This document shows positions 1 through 9,000 of a stretch of DNA of 64,000 bases, piece after piece. Made by a program: the position numbers and the translations under genes. Source of the stretch: Lentzea jiangxiensis (lineage in GTDB: Bacteria > Actinomycetota > Actinomycetes > Mycobacteriales > Pseudonocardiaceae); the NCBI RefSeq assembly GCF_900104175.1, contig NZ_FNIX01000004.1:62001-126000 (forward strand). The letters run 5' to 3'. The notes under the pieces are model-generated. The model made no database searches. It saw nothing but the letters and a program-made list of their open reading frames with translations, and was not told the origin of the DNA. The first letter of the stretch is position 1. Each line of letters begins with the position of its first letter.

Positions 1-1
1 G

Positions 2-169
2 CTGTGCCGCCGGTTCTTCGACTGGAGCATCGACCTGTTCGAGTCGCTGTCCAATCCGGACACCTGCGAGAACCGCGTGCTCGACCACGACGGCACGGGG
101 TGGAGGCTGGACCGCCCCTTCGACCAGTGGCGCGACTCACCGGACGGAACGGTCCAGCTCCGGCCCTAG
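2..169 (+). CDS. C-terminal fragment of an unidentified protein (cut by window start)
   Basis: An open frame enters from the left edge and stops with TAG at 167-169, giving the last 55 residues of a protein. The fragment is acidic and aromatic-rich near its start ([12 protein letters not shown]) and ends in LRP. I recognise no family from so short a piece. Its stop overlaps the stop of the convergent L32 gene by two bases, so this is probably the real end of a neighbouring gene. It could still be a chance open frame. Confidence 0.45.
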   Translation: MCRRFFDWSIDLFESLSNPDTCENRVLDHDGTGWRLDRPFDQWRDSPDGTVQLRP

Positions 170-327
170 ATCAACCCGCGCTTGTAGGCGGCAACGAGAC
201 GGCGCGGCACGAGGAGCTCCTTGCCGTCCAAGGTCCGCACGCGCACCAGCTCCGGTGCCGTGGCCTTCCACTGCGAGCGGCGGTGACGGGTGTTGGACCG
301 GGACGTCTTGCGCTTGGGAACGGCCAT
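166..327 (-). CDS. rpmF: 50S ribosomal protein bL32, zinc-free (C-) paralogue
   Basis: This 53-residue protein has the L32 start [20 protein letters not shown]. The cysteine pairs that bind zinc in standard L32 are absent; there is no cysteine at all. It is therefore a C-minus paralogue expected to replace the zinc-binding copy when zinc is scarce. The ATG overlaps the TGA of the upstream L31 gene (TGATG), which suggests translational coupling. It is the last gene of the minus-strand arm (CobW-like, L31B, L32) that runs away from the Zur-type box. Confidence 0.93.
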   Translation of the reverse strand: MAVPKRKTSRSNTRHRRSQWKATAPELVRVRTLDGKELLVPRRLVAAYKRGLI

Positions 328-578
328 CAGCGCTCTCGCTTTCCGTAGCGGCGGTTGAACTTCTCGACCCGCCCGGCGGTGTCGACGAGGCGTTGCGTGC
401 CGGTCCAGAACGGGTGCGAGTCGGCGGTGATGTCGACGACCAGCAGCGGGTAGCTGTTGCCGTCCTCCCACTCGACCGTCCTGCTCGACGTGGCGGTCGA
501 GCGGGTCAGGAACGTCTTGCCCGTGGACGCGTCCTGGAAGACGACCGGGTGGTAGTCGGGGTGGATACCGGGCTTCAT
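327..578 (-). CDS. rpmE2: 50S ribosomal protein bL31 type B (zinc-free)
   Basis: An 83-residue protein with the L31 type B start [16 protein letters not shown] and a typical FNRRYGKR tail. Type B L31 lacks the CxxC motif of type A, and no cysteine is visible here. In actinobacteria and Bacillus such paralogues are repressed by Zur and swap into ribosomes during zinc limitation, releasing zinc. The ATG overlaps the stop of the CobW-like gene and the stop overlaps the L32 ATG, so the three genes form a tightly coupled operon. Confidence 0.95.
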   Translation of the reverse strand: MKPGIHPDYHPVVFQDASTGKTFLTRSTATSSRTVEWEDGNSYPLLVVDITADSHPFWTGTQRLVDTAGRVEKFNRRYGKRER

Positions 579-1462
579 CAGATCTCCAGCTTTCGGATCG
601 AGTCCACGAAGGACAGTTCGTCGTCGGTCAGCAGCGCTTCGGCGAACGCCGCGGTGATGGAGTCCGGTTCGCCCAGGGTGATCGCCACGATCCGGGTCGT
701 CTTCCCCGCGCGGGGACCACCCTCGCCGACGTGCATCCCGCCGCCCGCGGACTCCAGGTGCAGCGCGACGTCCGGTTCGTCGGCGACCCACAGCCGGCCG
801 CGCGAGCGCACGACCGTGCCGTCGAGCAACGAGTCGAGCGCGTCGTTCAGCCGCGCCGGGTGGAACGGCCGGTCAGCCGTGAAAACCGCCGTCGAGACAC
901 CGCATTCCGGCGTCAGGGGCACCATGCGAGGCCGCGTGCCCTTGCGCACGACGACCGTCTCGGGCGTGCAGCGGTGCGCGCCGGGGGCGACGCGGTCGAG
1001 CACGGCGAGAGTTCGCCCGTCCGCGTCTCCTTGCAGCACCAGCACGTCGGCGGCCTCGGCCTGCGCCACGACGACCTGCGCCACCGTGCGCTCGTCGGTG
1101 ACCATCGAGGCGTCGCCCAGCGCGTCGTCGAGCCACGTCGCCGCGTCCAGCACGGTGATCACGCACTCCACCTCGACGCCGAGGTCGCGGCGCACCACGT
1201 CCGGTTCCAGCAACGGGTCCAGGTGCAGCACGACCGGGTGGCCCGCGAACGCGCCGAGCAGCTCCCGCAGGTCCTCCCGGACGGTGCAGGAGACGCAGCC
1301 GTGCAGCAGTTCCACGTCGGTCGCGATGCCGTCGACCCAGCGCCGCACGCACGTTTCCCCGGCGACGTGCCGCACGAGCACCGACCCGGGCCGGTCACGC
1401 CACACCCGCACGGCGACGTCGTGGTCGACCAGCCCCGCCACCATGACGACAACGGTTTCCAT
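578..1462 (-). CDS. CobW/G3E-like zinc-homeostasis protein lacking a P-loop
   Basis: A 294-residue protein. A GCVSCT motif at residues 55-60 followed by REDL matches the metal-binding GCxCC-type motif of CobW/ZagA/YciC metallochaperones. Near the C-terminus, FHPARL, RSRGRLW and a following SAGG resemble the CobW C-terminal domain. The N-terminus, where the family carries GxxGxGKT, reads [17 protein letters not shown] and has no Walker A motif, so GTP hydrolysis of the usual kind is doubtful. It is the first gene of the minus arm and starts 15 bp from the Zur-type box, which fits a role in zinc allocation during starvation. An internal ATG at 1444 is an alternative start. Confidence 0.75.
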   Translation of the reverse strand: METVVVMVAGLVDHDVAVRVWRDRPGSVLVRHVAGETCVRRWVDGIATDVELLHGCVSCTVREDLRELLGAFAGHPVVLHLDPLLEPDVVRRDLGVEVECVITVLDAATWLDDALGDASMVTDERTVAQVVVAQAEAADVLVLQGDADGRTLAVLDRVAPGAHRCTPETVVVRKGTRPRMVPLTPECGVSTAVFTADRPFHPARLNDALDSLLDGTVVRSRGRLWVADEPDVALHLESAGGGMHVGEGGPRAGKTTRIVAITLGEPDSITAAFAEALLTDDELSFVDSIRKLEI

Positions 1463-1477
1463 GTGAGGTACCGTAGA

Positions 1478-1497
1478 TGAAAACGAAAGTCGTTTCA
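1478..1497. promoter_or_regulatory. Zur-type operator between divergent zinc-starvation genes
   Basis: The 20-bp sequence TGAAAACGAAAGTCGTTTCA is a near-perfect palindrome. It closely resembles the actinobacterial Zur box (TGAAAAnnnnTTTTCA type). It lies in the 49-bp gap between the CobW-like gene and L28, so one dimeric site could repress both arms. All seven flanking genes are zinc-free paralogues or a CobW-like protein, which supports the assignment. Confidence 0.85.
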
Positions 1498-1511
1498 ATC
1501 TGGAGGTACCA

Positions 1512-1742
1512 GTGCGCTGCCAGCTGACCGGCCGGGAGCCGGGCTTCGGCAACCGCGTCTCGCACTCACAGCGCAAGACCCGGCGCCGGTGGAACCCGAA
1601 CGTCCAGCGCAAGCGGTACTTCGTGCCGTCGCTGAACCGCTTCGTGACGCTGACGTTGTCCGCCAAGGGCATCAAGACCGTCGACAAGGTGGGCATCGAG
1701 GCCGCCGTGGCCCGGTTGCGCGCTCAGGGGGTGAACCTCTGA
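1512..1742 (+). CDS. rpmB: 50S ribosomal protein bL28, zinc-free paralogue
   Basis: A 76-residue L28 with the family core [19 protein letters not shown] and a KGIKTVDK segment. Only one cysteine (C3) remains, so the zinc ribbon cannot form and this is the C-minus form. The GTG start at 1512 has GGAGG at 1502-1506 with 5-nt spacing. It opens the plus-strand arm L28-L33-S14-S18 just downstream of the Zur-type box. Its TGA overlaps the L33 ATG. Confidence 0.95.
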   Translation: MRCQLTGREPGFGNRVSHSQRKTRRRWNPNVQRKRYFVPSLNRFVTLTLSAKGIKTVDKVGIEAAVARLRAQGVNL

Positions 1743-1909
1743 TGGCCAAGAGCACCGACGTCCGGCCCATCATCAAGATGAGGTCCACCGCCGGCACCGG
1801 CTACACGTACGTGACCCGCAAGAACCGCCGCAACGACCCGGACCGGCTGGTGCTGCGCAAGTACGACCCCGTAGCGCGCAAGCACGTCGAGTTCAAAGAG
1901 GAGCGCTGA
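1742..1909 (+). CDS. rpmG: 50S ribosomal protein bL33, zinc-free paralogue
   Basis: A 55-residue L33 ([20 protein letters not shown], then [11 protein letters not shown] and a KYDP motif). The CxxC pairs of zinc-binding L33 are missing. The start overlaps the L28 stop (TGATG), and the next gene begins one base after its own stop. It belongs to the Zur-controlled plus-strand arm. Confidence 0.95.
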   Translation: MAKSTDVRPIIKMRSTAGTGYTYVTRKNRRNDPDRLVLRKYDPVARKHVEFKEER

Positions 1910-1910
1910 C

Positions 1911-2204
1911 GTGGCGAAGAAGTCGAAGATCGCCGCGGACCGGCGCCGCCGCGAGGTCGTGGCCCGGTACGCGGACCGCCGCGCCGAGCTCAAGGAGAAG
2001 CTGCGGCACCCCGAGACGCGCGAGGAAGCGTTGCGGGGCCTGCAGGAGCTGCCCCGGGACGCGTCGCCGACGCGGTTGCGCAACCGGGACGTCGTGGACG
2101 GACGGCCGCGCGCCTACAACCGGAAGTTCGGCCTGTCCCGCGTCCGCCTGCGGGAGATGGCCCACCGCGGTGAGCTGCCCGGCGTGTCGAAGGCGAGCTG
2201 GTGA
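1911..2204 (+). CDS. rpsN: 30S ribosomal protein uS14, zinc-free paralogue
   Basis: A 97-residue S14 of the long C-minus class: [17 protein letters not shown], then a PTRLRNRD region and a GRPRAY..FGLSR..LREMA tail. The zinc-binding short S14 has CxxC..CxxC; this protein has no cysteine. It starts with GTG at 1911, one base after the L33 stop, and its TGA overlaps the S18 ATG. Confidence 0.95.
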   Translation: MAKKSKIAADRRRREVVARYADRRAELKEKLRHPETREEALRGLQELPRDASPTRLRNRDVVDGRPRAYNRKFGLSRVRLREMAHRGELPGVSKASW

Positions 2205-2434
2205 TGCGCGAGAAGAGGCCGCTCAAGCGCAGGGTGAACCTCCTCGCGAAGGAGGGCGTGACCGTCGTCGACTGGAAGGACGTCACGCTGCTGCGCAAGT
2301 TCGTCTCGGACCGGGGCAAGATCCGCTCCCGCCGGGTGACCGGCCTGACGCCGCAGCAGCAGCGCCAGGTCGCCACCGCGATCAAGAACGCACGGGAGAT
2401 GGCTTTGCTGCCGTATCCGTCACAGGGACGATGA
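2204..2434 (+). CDS. rpsR: 30S ribosomal protein bS18 paralogue
   Basis: A 76-residue S18 with [20 protein letters not shown] and [21 protein letters not shown], both diagnostic for the family. The ATG at 2204 overlaps the S14 TGA. A GTG at 2201 is possible but would push the start inside S14. The last 53 bp overlap the end of a convergent membrane-protein gene. It is the last gene of the zinc-starvation arm and is presumably expressed as a second S18 copy. Confidence 0.93.
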   Translation: MREKRPLKRRVNLLAKEGVTVVDWKDVTLLRKFVSDRGKIRSRRVTGLTPQQQRQVATAIKNAREMALLPYPSQGR

Positions 2435-2738
2435 CGCGGACCGCCGCGCCGGTCAGGAAGGCCAGCGCGGCGAGCTGCACCAGCAACGCGAGCACCCAGG
2501 TCGTGTGTTCGTCGACCGTCAGATCGCCGCGAACACCCACCAGGAAGGTCGCGTAGAGGCCCCAGCACTGCACCGCCGCGAACGCCGCCCCGACGACCGT
2601 GGTCCGCAGCGAGACGGCCACGACGACCGCCGCGAGCAGGACCAGGGCGAGCAGCGGCCAGGCGCCGGTGAACGCGGTCACGCCGACTCCGACGCCGAAT
2701 GCGATTGCCGAGCCGAGACCACCTCTCATTCTCCGCAT
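2382..2738 (-). CDS. Small integral membrane protein of unknown function
   Basis: A 118-residue hydrophobic protein (start [10 protein letters not shown]) with about four membrane spans: near residues 10-30, 30-47, 48-68 and 82-106. A short loop [11 protein letters not shown] lies between spans three and four. The small size and alternating Ala/Val/Leu-rich helices resemble many actinobacterial four-helix membrane proteins, but I recognise no family. The ATG at 2738 is taken because the longer open frame upstream loses hydrophobicity and has low-complexity Arg; the ATG at 2729 is an alternative. It is convergent with, and overlaps, S18. Confidence 0.65.
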   Translation of the reverse strand: MRRMRGGLGSAIAFGVGVGVTAFTGAWPLLALVLLAAVVVAVSLRTTVVGAAFAAVQCWGLYATFLVGVRGDLTVDEHTTWVLALLVQLAALAFLTGAAVRVIVPVTDTAAKPSPVRS

Positions 2739-2821
2739 CCGATCGGTGTATCCCCCGGATGAGATCAGCGCCACCTCTCCGGTGTGAAGTTGGTGCTTTC
2801 GAGTGAGGCACGATCGCAGGA

Positions 2822-3454
2822 ATGAACCTGTACGAAGTTGTGCACCGGCGCAGGGACACGCGAGCTGAGTTCTCCGGCGAAGAAATCCCGTCCGACGTGC
2901 TGCGACGGGTGCTGACCGCCGCGCACGCGGCTCCGAGCGTCGGCCTTTCCCAGCCGTGGGACTTCGTGCTCGTGCGGGATGAATCGATCCGGCGCGCATT
3001 CCGCGACCACGTCCAGGCGGAACGCAGCGTGTTCGCGGCCCAGCTCGACCCGGAACGTGCCGAGGCGTTCTCGCGCATCAAGGTCGAAGGGGTCATGGAG
3101 TCGTCCCTCGGCATCGTGGTGACGTACGACCCGGACCGGGGCTCACCCGCCGTTCTGGGCCGTCACGCGATCGCGGACGCGGGTTTGTACTCCGTGTGCC
3201 TGGCCATCCAGAACCTGTGGCTCGCCGCGACCGAAGAGGGCCTCGGTGTGGGCTGGGTGAGCTTCTACCGGGAAGATGTGCTGCGCCGCCTGCTGGACAT
3301 CCCCACCAGGGTCCGTCCGGTTGCGTGGTTGTGCGTCGGTCCGGTTCGATCACTGCCCGACACTCCCGATCTGGAACGTCACGGTTGGCGCAACCGGCTG
3401 CCCCTCGACGACGTCCTGCACCACGATCGGTACGGGGCGCGACCAACCCGGTAG
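2822..3454 (+). CDS. bluB: 5,6-dimethylbenzimidazole synthase (BluB)
   Basis: A 210-residue nitroreductase-fold flavoenzyme. BluB destroys reduced FMN with oxygen to make 5,6-dimethylbenzimidazole, the lower ligand of vitamin B12. Recognisable BluB segments are the RRDTRAEF start, AAPSVGLSQPWDF at about residues 40-52, AIQNLWLAATEEGLGVGWVSF near 150, and CVGPV near 190. The length matches the family. It stands alone rather than in a cobalamin operon, and I see no cobalamin riboswitch in the 83 bp upstream. Confidence 0.93.
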   Translation: MNLYEVVHRRRDTRAEFSGEEIPSDVLRRVLTAAHAAPSVGLSQPWDFVLVRDESIRRAFRDHVQAERSVFAAQLDPERAEAFSRIKVEGVMESSLGIVVTYDPDRGSPAVLGRHAIADAGLYSVCLAIQNLWLAATEEGLGVGWVSFYREDVLRRLLDIPTRVRPVAWLCVGPVRSLPDTPDLERHGWRNRLPLDDVLHHDRYGARPTR

Positions 3455-3498
3455 CCTGTGCGGGCCGCTCGGCGAGTCGGAACGGAGTCGATGATCGA

Positions 3499-4998
3499 GT
3501 GGAGCAGCGCGATCCGCTGGTAGCGGGCCAGATTCCGCGGCTGGACCTCGAGGTCCGCGCGTTGTACAACGCTGGCCGTGTGCCGGAGGCGAACAGCCTC
3601 TTCGACGAGGTGGTCACGAAGGTCTCCCCCGGAGCCGACCGCTGGGTGCGCTCCGCGGTGCTGGTCAACCGTGCTGTGATGGCGTGGCGCCTCGGCCGGA
3701 TACCGCTGGCCCTGGAGCTGGCCGCCGAGGGGTGGACCGACCTCGACGCCGAACGTTCCGACAGCCCGGCCGTGGCCCACACGATGGGCTCCCTCGGTTA
3801 TCTGATGGAGGGCATCGGCAACCGGCGCGCCGCCCTGGACATGCTGCGGCTGTCCGTCCAGGTGGCACGGCGCGCGGGCAACACCGACGTGCTGGCGCAG
3901 TGCCTGCAGCGCCTCGGCGGCTCGCTCAACTTCCGCGCCTGCTCCGGACCTCCCGCTGCGGCGCCCGCGATCTTCGAGGAAGCCCTGGCGTACCTGGACG
4001 AGGGCTTGGGCATCGTCAAGGACGAGGGCCACCGGCGCGCTCTCCTCGGTGCGTGCGGGCGGTCCCTCGCCGGCGTCGGCCAGCTGGACAAGGCCGAGGA
4101 GATGGGCGAGGAGACCCTGCGGCTGTCGTTGGACGCCGAAGACCTGTGGGGCATCTCGGTCGGCAACTGGGTGCTCTCCGTCGTGCGCCGCGAACAAGGC
4201 GATTTCGACGAGGCGCGCACACTCGCGTCTCATGCGGTGACGCACGCCGAACGCATCAACGACACGTCGCTGCTGCTGCGGTTCTCCACGGAGCTCGCGG
4301 ACATCTGCCACGCGCTGGGTGACGCGCAGGGCGAAGCCGAGGCGTTGCGCCTTTCCATGCGGGCCTCCAGCACGGCCAGGGAGACGTTGCAGGAAGGCCT
4401 CGGCCAGGCGCTGGAGCAGCGCCGCGTGGCCGTGCAGGCGCAACGGCTCGCGGTGGCGGCGCAGGAGGCGGCGGCGCGCGACCCGTTGACGGGGCTCGCG
4501 AACCGGCTCGGGCTGGAACGCGCGGCGGCGGCGCTGCTGGAGTCGACGGCGGCACGCGGCCGGGTGCCGTGGCTGGTGCTGGTCGACGTCGACTGGTTCA
4601 AGAGCGTCAACGACGACGCCGGGCACGCGACGGGCGACGCGGCGCTGCGCGAGATCGCGGCGTTGCTGCGGCGCGAGTGCCGGGCGGACGACCTGGTGGC
4701 GCGCTGGGCCGGCGACGAGTTCGTGGTGCTGCTCGGCGACACCGGCCCGAACATGGACGTCGGCCCGAACGTGGCCGAGCGGATCCGCGCGGCCGTCGAC
4801 GGGCACGACTGGACGATGGTGCTCGGCCCGGTCCGCCGCCCGACGGTCAGCATCGGTGTCGCGGCGGGACCGGCCAAGCTGGACCAGCTGTTCGCGGCCG
4901 CGGACATGGCGCTCTACCGCGCCAAGCGGCACGGCCGCAACAGGGTCGAGGTCGAGCCCTCGGTGGACGAGGTACCCGAGATCGTCTCCGGGAACTAG
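3499..4998 (+). CDS. TPR-repeat diguanylate cyclase (GGDEF)
   Basis: A 499-residue soluble protein. Residues 1-300 are helical repeats of TPR type (LDLEVRALYNAGRVPEA, LGSLGYLMEGIGNRRAAL and similar). A short coiled linker (QRRVAVQAQRLAVAAQE) leads to a GGDEF domain from about 328. The signature is AGDEF at 404-408, a variant found in active enzymes. An RxxD inhibitory site (RADD, 395-398) sits five residues upstream, so product inhibition by c-di-GMP is expected. The GTG at 3499 gives a protein that starts right before the repeats; the upstream open frame overlaps bluB and looks like shadow sequence. It ends directly against the convergent response regulator. Confidence 0.88.
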   Translation: MEQRDPLVAGQIPRLDLEVRALYNAGRVPEANSLFDEVVTKVSPGADRWVRSAVLVNRAVMAWRLGRIPLALELAAEGWTDLDAERSDSPAVAHTMGSLGYLMEGIGNRRAALDMLRLSVQVARRAGNTDVLAQCLQRLGGSLNFRACSGPPAAAPAIFEEALAYLDEGLGIVKDEGHRRALLGACGRSLAGVGQLDKAEEMGEETLRLSLDAEDLWGISVGNWVLSVVRREQGDFDEARTLASHAVTHAERINDTSLLLRFSTELADICHALGDAQGEAEALRLSMRASSTARETLQEGLGQALEQRRVAVQAQRLAVAAQEAAARDPLTGLANRLGLERAAAALLESTAARGRVPWLVLVDVDWFKSVNDDAGHATGDAALREIAALLRRECRADDLVARWAGDEFVVLLGDTGPNMDVGPNVAERIRAAVDGHDWTMVLGPVRRPTVSIGVAAGPAKLDQLFAAADMALYRAKRHGRNRVEVEPSVDEVPEIVSGN

Positions 4999-5646
4999 CT
5001 AGGCGATCAGGCCGCCGCGGTAGGCCACCAGCGCGGCCTGCACGCGGTTGACCGCGCCGATCTTGCCGAGCACCGACGAGACGTAGCCCTTCACCGTCGC
5101 CTCCGACAGGTGCAGCGTGCCGCCGATCTCCGCGTTGGACATGCCCTGGCCGATCAGCACGAGCACCTCGCGCTCGCGCTCGGACAGGCTCTGGAGCAGC
5201 CTCCTGGCCGGCTCCGCCATCCGTTCGCCGTCGGCCACCGCCGCGAGAACCCTCGCCGCGACGCCGGGGTCGAGAACCGCACCTCCGCGCGCAAGGTCGC
5301 GCACGGCCTTCACGAGCTGTTCCGGTTCGGTGTCCTTGAGGAGGAAGCCCGCCGCACCGAGGCGCAGTGCTTCCGACACGTACTCGTCGACGTCGAACGT
5401 GGTCAGGATGCAGACCCTCGGTGGGTCGGGCAGGGTCCGCAGCCGCCGCAGGGCCACCAGCCCGTCCGAGGTGCGCATCCGGATGTCGAGCAGGACCACG
5501 TGTGGGCGGTGCTGGCGTGCCAGGTCGGCTACCAGGTGCCCGTCATCGCATTCAGCAACTACCTCGATGTCTCCGACGCTGCTCAGGATCATGCGAAGGC
5601 CGGAACGGACGAGGTCCTCGTCGTCGGCCAGCAGAACCTTGATCAC
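4999..5646 (-). CDS. NarL/FixJ-family response regulator (orphan)
   Basis: A 215-residue two-domain regulator. The receiver domain has the acidic pair in LLADDE, the phospho-acceptor Asp in HVVLLDIRM, the Thr of ILTTFD and the Lys of FLLKD. The C-terminal LuxR-type HTH begins at LSEREREVLVLIGQGMSNAE and contains SEATVKGYVS. The GTG at 5646 is preceded by GGAGG four bases upstream and gives the canonical start VIKVLLADDE. No histidine kinase lies next to it, so the partner must be elsewhere. Its upstream region is shared with the secreted acylase gene. Confidence 0.9.
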   Translation of the reverse strand: MIKVLLADDEDLVRSGLRMILSSVGDIEVVAECDDGHLVADLARQHRPHVVLLDIRMRTSDGLVALRRLRTLPDPPRVCILTTFDVDEYVSEALRLGAAGFLLKDTEPEQLVKAVRDLARGGAVLDPGVAARVLAAVADGERMAEPARRLLQSLSEREREVLVLIGQGMSNAEIGGTLHLSEATVKGYVSSVLGKIGAVNRVQAALVAYRGGLIA

Positions 5647-6090
5647 GACGCCTCCCGCATTGGCGTTCCGTGCTCCCTCATGTCGTGATCTTCGCGTACA
5701 GAAGCCGAAGGTCACGTTAATTCTCAGTTATCTCACCATGTGGTAACGGGTTTTCCAGATCACCGGCACCGTTCACAGTTACCGGAATTGAGGGACGACT
5801 TCGCTGCGTAGGCGCTTCACCTGGGATTTGGAGGGATCATCGGGACACTGAGTGACGAAACATCGAAATCCCACTGGGTGGAATGACGTACCAGAAACAC
5901 GGATACGCCCCGGGTATTCCGATTCAGAAGGCGTTCGCACCCTCGTTTCTGCCCATATGTCTTTTCGATGAGTTGCCGAATCGGTACAGCACCTCCGGCT
6001 CCGGTCCGCTAAACGCGAAGCTCTTTCGCAATAGGCTTACCGGAAAGTAACGTACGTCACAATAGCCCTGCACGGAGAGGAGCTTCGCGG
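5647..6090. other. Divergent intergenic region, no gene seen
   Basis: These 444 bp separate the minus-strand response regulator from the plus-strand acylase and should hold both promoters. Base composition is less GC-rich than the flanks. I see no convincing ORF, tRNA or riboswitch. A GGAGAGG ribosome-binding site lies just before the acylase ATG. No clear -35/-10 pair or operator could be assigned by eye. Confidence 0.6.
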
Positions 6091-9000
6091 ATGCGGAGAG
6101 CCAATCCGGTGACGTCCCTGCTGGCGACCGCCGCCGTCACCGCCTCCCTCATGATCGTCCCGTCCGCGGCCCAGGCCGAACCCCTCGCGCCCGCGTACAC
6201 CGCGGACGACCACTGCCTCGGCCAGTGCGGCGACATCCTGCCGCCCGGCAACAACGGCAACGCGACGCTGGCCGAGATCCTCGGCCACAAGGCGTTCGGC
6301 ACCAGGCCCGCGCACTCGGCCGACCAGCTCGCCAAGTACGACGGCCTCGTCGCCGGCCACAGCGGCCTGACCAACGCCCAGCTGTCGGACTTCTTCAACG
6401 ACGGGTCGTTCGGCGTGCCGTCCGACCAGGTCGAGAGCACCGTCAAGCCGCGGTCGGACGTGACGATCGTGCGCGACAAGAAGATCGGCATGCCGCACAT
6501 CACCGGCACCACGCGGTCCGGCACGATGTTCGGCGCCGGGTTCGCGGCCGCGCAGGACCGCCTGTGGCTGATGGACCTCTTCCGCCACCTCGGCCGCGGC
6601 CGGCTGACCGGGTTCGCCGGCGGCGCGCCGGGCAACCGCGTGCTGGAGCAGAGCTTCTACAACCAGATCCCGTACACCGAGGCCGATCTGCAGAAGCAGA
6701 TCGACACCGCCGCGGCGAAGGGCGGGGAGCGCGGGCGCCAGGCGCTGGCCGACGTCGACGACTACATCTCCGGGATCAACGCCTACATCACGCAGTCGAT
6801 CGCGGCGCGGAACTTCCCCGGCGAGTACGTCCTGACCGGGCATGCCGACGCCATCACGAACTGGAACGACATCCAGCCGTTCAAGTCGACCGACATGGTG
6901 GCGATCGCCTCGGTGGTCGGCGGCCTGTTCGGCGCGGGCGGTGGCGGTGAGGTGCAGTCGGCGCTCGTGAAGCTGGCCGCGCAGAACAGGTACGGCGCCA
7001 CCACCGGCGAGCAGGTGTGGAAGGCGTTCCGGGCGCAGAACGACCCCGAGGCCGTGCTGACCCTCCACGACGGACAGTCGTTCCCCTACTCGGCCTCCCC
7101 CGCGAGCCCCGCGGGCGTGGCGCTGCCCGACTCCGGCAGCATCACCCCCGAGCGCATGGTCTACGACGAGGTGGGCGGCACGGGCACCGCGGTCGCCGTT
7201 CCCGCGTCGCCGGAACTGGAGAAGGCCCGCGGGATCTTCTCCGACGGCGTGCTGCCCGCCGACCTGCTGAACAAGAAGCACGGCATGTCGAACGCGCTGT
7301 CCGTCTCCGGCGCGCACACCGACACCGGTAACCCGATCGCCGTGTGGGGCCCGCAGACCGGGTACTTCGCACCGCAGCTGTTGCTGCTGCAGGAGCTCAA
7401 CGGTCCCGGCATCCGCTCGCGCGGCGTCTCGTTCGCCGGCGTCTCGATGTACGTGCAGCTCGGCCGGGGCGTCGACTACTCGTGGAGCGCGACCTCGTCG
7501 GGCCACGACATCGTCGACACCTACGCCGTCGAACTGTGCAACCCGGACGGTTCCCCCGCCACCAAGGCCTCCTCGTCGTACCTGTACCGCGGCGCCTGCC
7601 TGCCGATGGAACGGCTGGAGCGCAAGAACGCCTGGAAGCCGACCGTCGCCGACGGCACGCCGGCCGGTTCTTACACGCTGGTGATGTACCGGACCAAGTA
7701 CGGGCTGGTGACGAGCCGTGCCACCGTCGGCGGCAAGGTCGTGGCGTACACGACGCTGCGTTCGACGTACATGCACGAGGTCGACTCGATCATCGGCTTC
7801 CAGGAGCTCAACGACCCGGGCGCCATCCGTTCGGCCGCCGACTTCCAGCGCGCCGCCGACAAGATCGGCTACGCGTTCAACTGGTTCTACGTGGACTCCC
7901 GCGACACCGCGTACTTCAACTCGGGCCTGAACCCGGTGCGCCGTTCCACTGTGGACCCGAACCTGCCGACCTGGGCCCGTCCCGAGTACGAGTGGGTGGA
8001 CTGGAACGGCGACGAGAACACCGCCGCGTACACGCCGTTCGCCGCGCACCCGAACTCGATCAACCAGGACTACTACATCTCCTGGAACAACAAGCAGGCC
8101 CGCGACTTCACCTTCGGCGGCTTCGGCCACAGCTCCGTGCACCGCGGCGACCTGCTCGACAAGCGGGTGCGGGCCCTGATCGCGTCGGGCCAGAAGGTGA
8201 CCCGCGCGTCCCTGACCCGCGTCATGGCCGAGGCGGCCGTGGCCGACCTGCGCGCCGAACAGGTGCTGCCCGAACTGCTGCGCGTCGTCGAGTCGGCGCC
8301 GGTCGACCCGGCCCTCGCCCCGGCCGTGCAGAAGCTGAAGGACTGGCAACGCTCCGGTTCGTTGCGCAAGGAGACCTCGAAGGGCAGCAAGGCATACGGA
8401 CACGCCGAAGCCATCCGGATTCTCGATGCCTGGTGGCCCCTCCTCGTCGAGGCGCAGTTCAAGACATCGCTGGGCGACGGCTTGTTCGACGCGATCGTCG
8501 GTGCCGTCCAGATCGACGAGGCCCCGTCCGACACGCACGGTGCCGCACCGCACAAGGGTTCGTCGTTCCAGTACGGCTGGTGGGGCTACGTGGACAAGGA
8601 CCTGCGCAAGGTCCTCGGCGACCCGGTCCAGGGCGCGTTCCCGCAGACCTACTGCGGTGGAGGCACTCTGACCGGCTGCCGCACAGCCCTCGTGACCTCG
8701 CTGCAGGCCGCCGTCGCCAAGCCCGCCACCGGCGTCTACCCGGGCGACGCGGACTGCGCCGCGGGCGACCAGTGGTGCGCCGACACGATCATCCACCGCG
8801 CCATGGGCGGCATCACCCACGACAAGATCCACTGGCAGAACCGCCCGACCTACCAGCAGGTCGTGCAGTTCCCGTCCCGCCGCGGCCAGAACACCACCAA
8901 CCTGGCAGCGGGCCGCACCGCCACCGCGTCGTCCCACGAAACGGGCTGGAACACCCTCCCGCCGTCCCACGCGGTGGACGGCAACCCCACCTCCCGGTGG

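Noticed and set aside
255..1466. Long plus-strand open frame of ~400 codons over the CobW-like gene
   Set aside because: Ser/Arg/Thr-rich shadow of the real minus-strand genes; the minus frame shows CobW and L31 motifs.
2739..2821. Cobalamin riboswitch upstream of bluB
   Set aside because: The gap is 83 bp, too short, and there is no B12-box-like sequence.
3379..4932. 517-codon minus-strand frame across the GGDEF gene
   Set aside because: Low-complexity His/Arg/Gln composition typical of an antisense shadow in high-GC DNA; the plus frame has TPR and AGDEF motifs.
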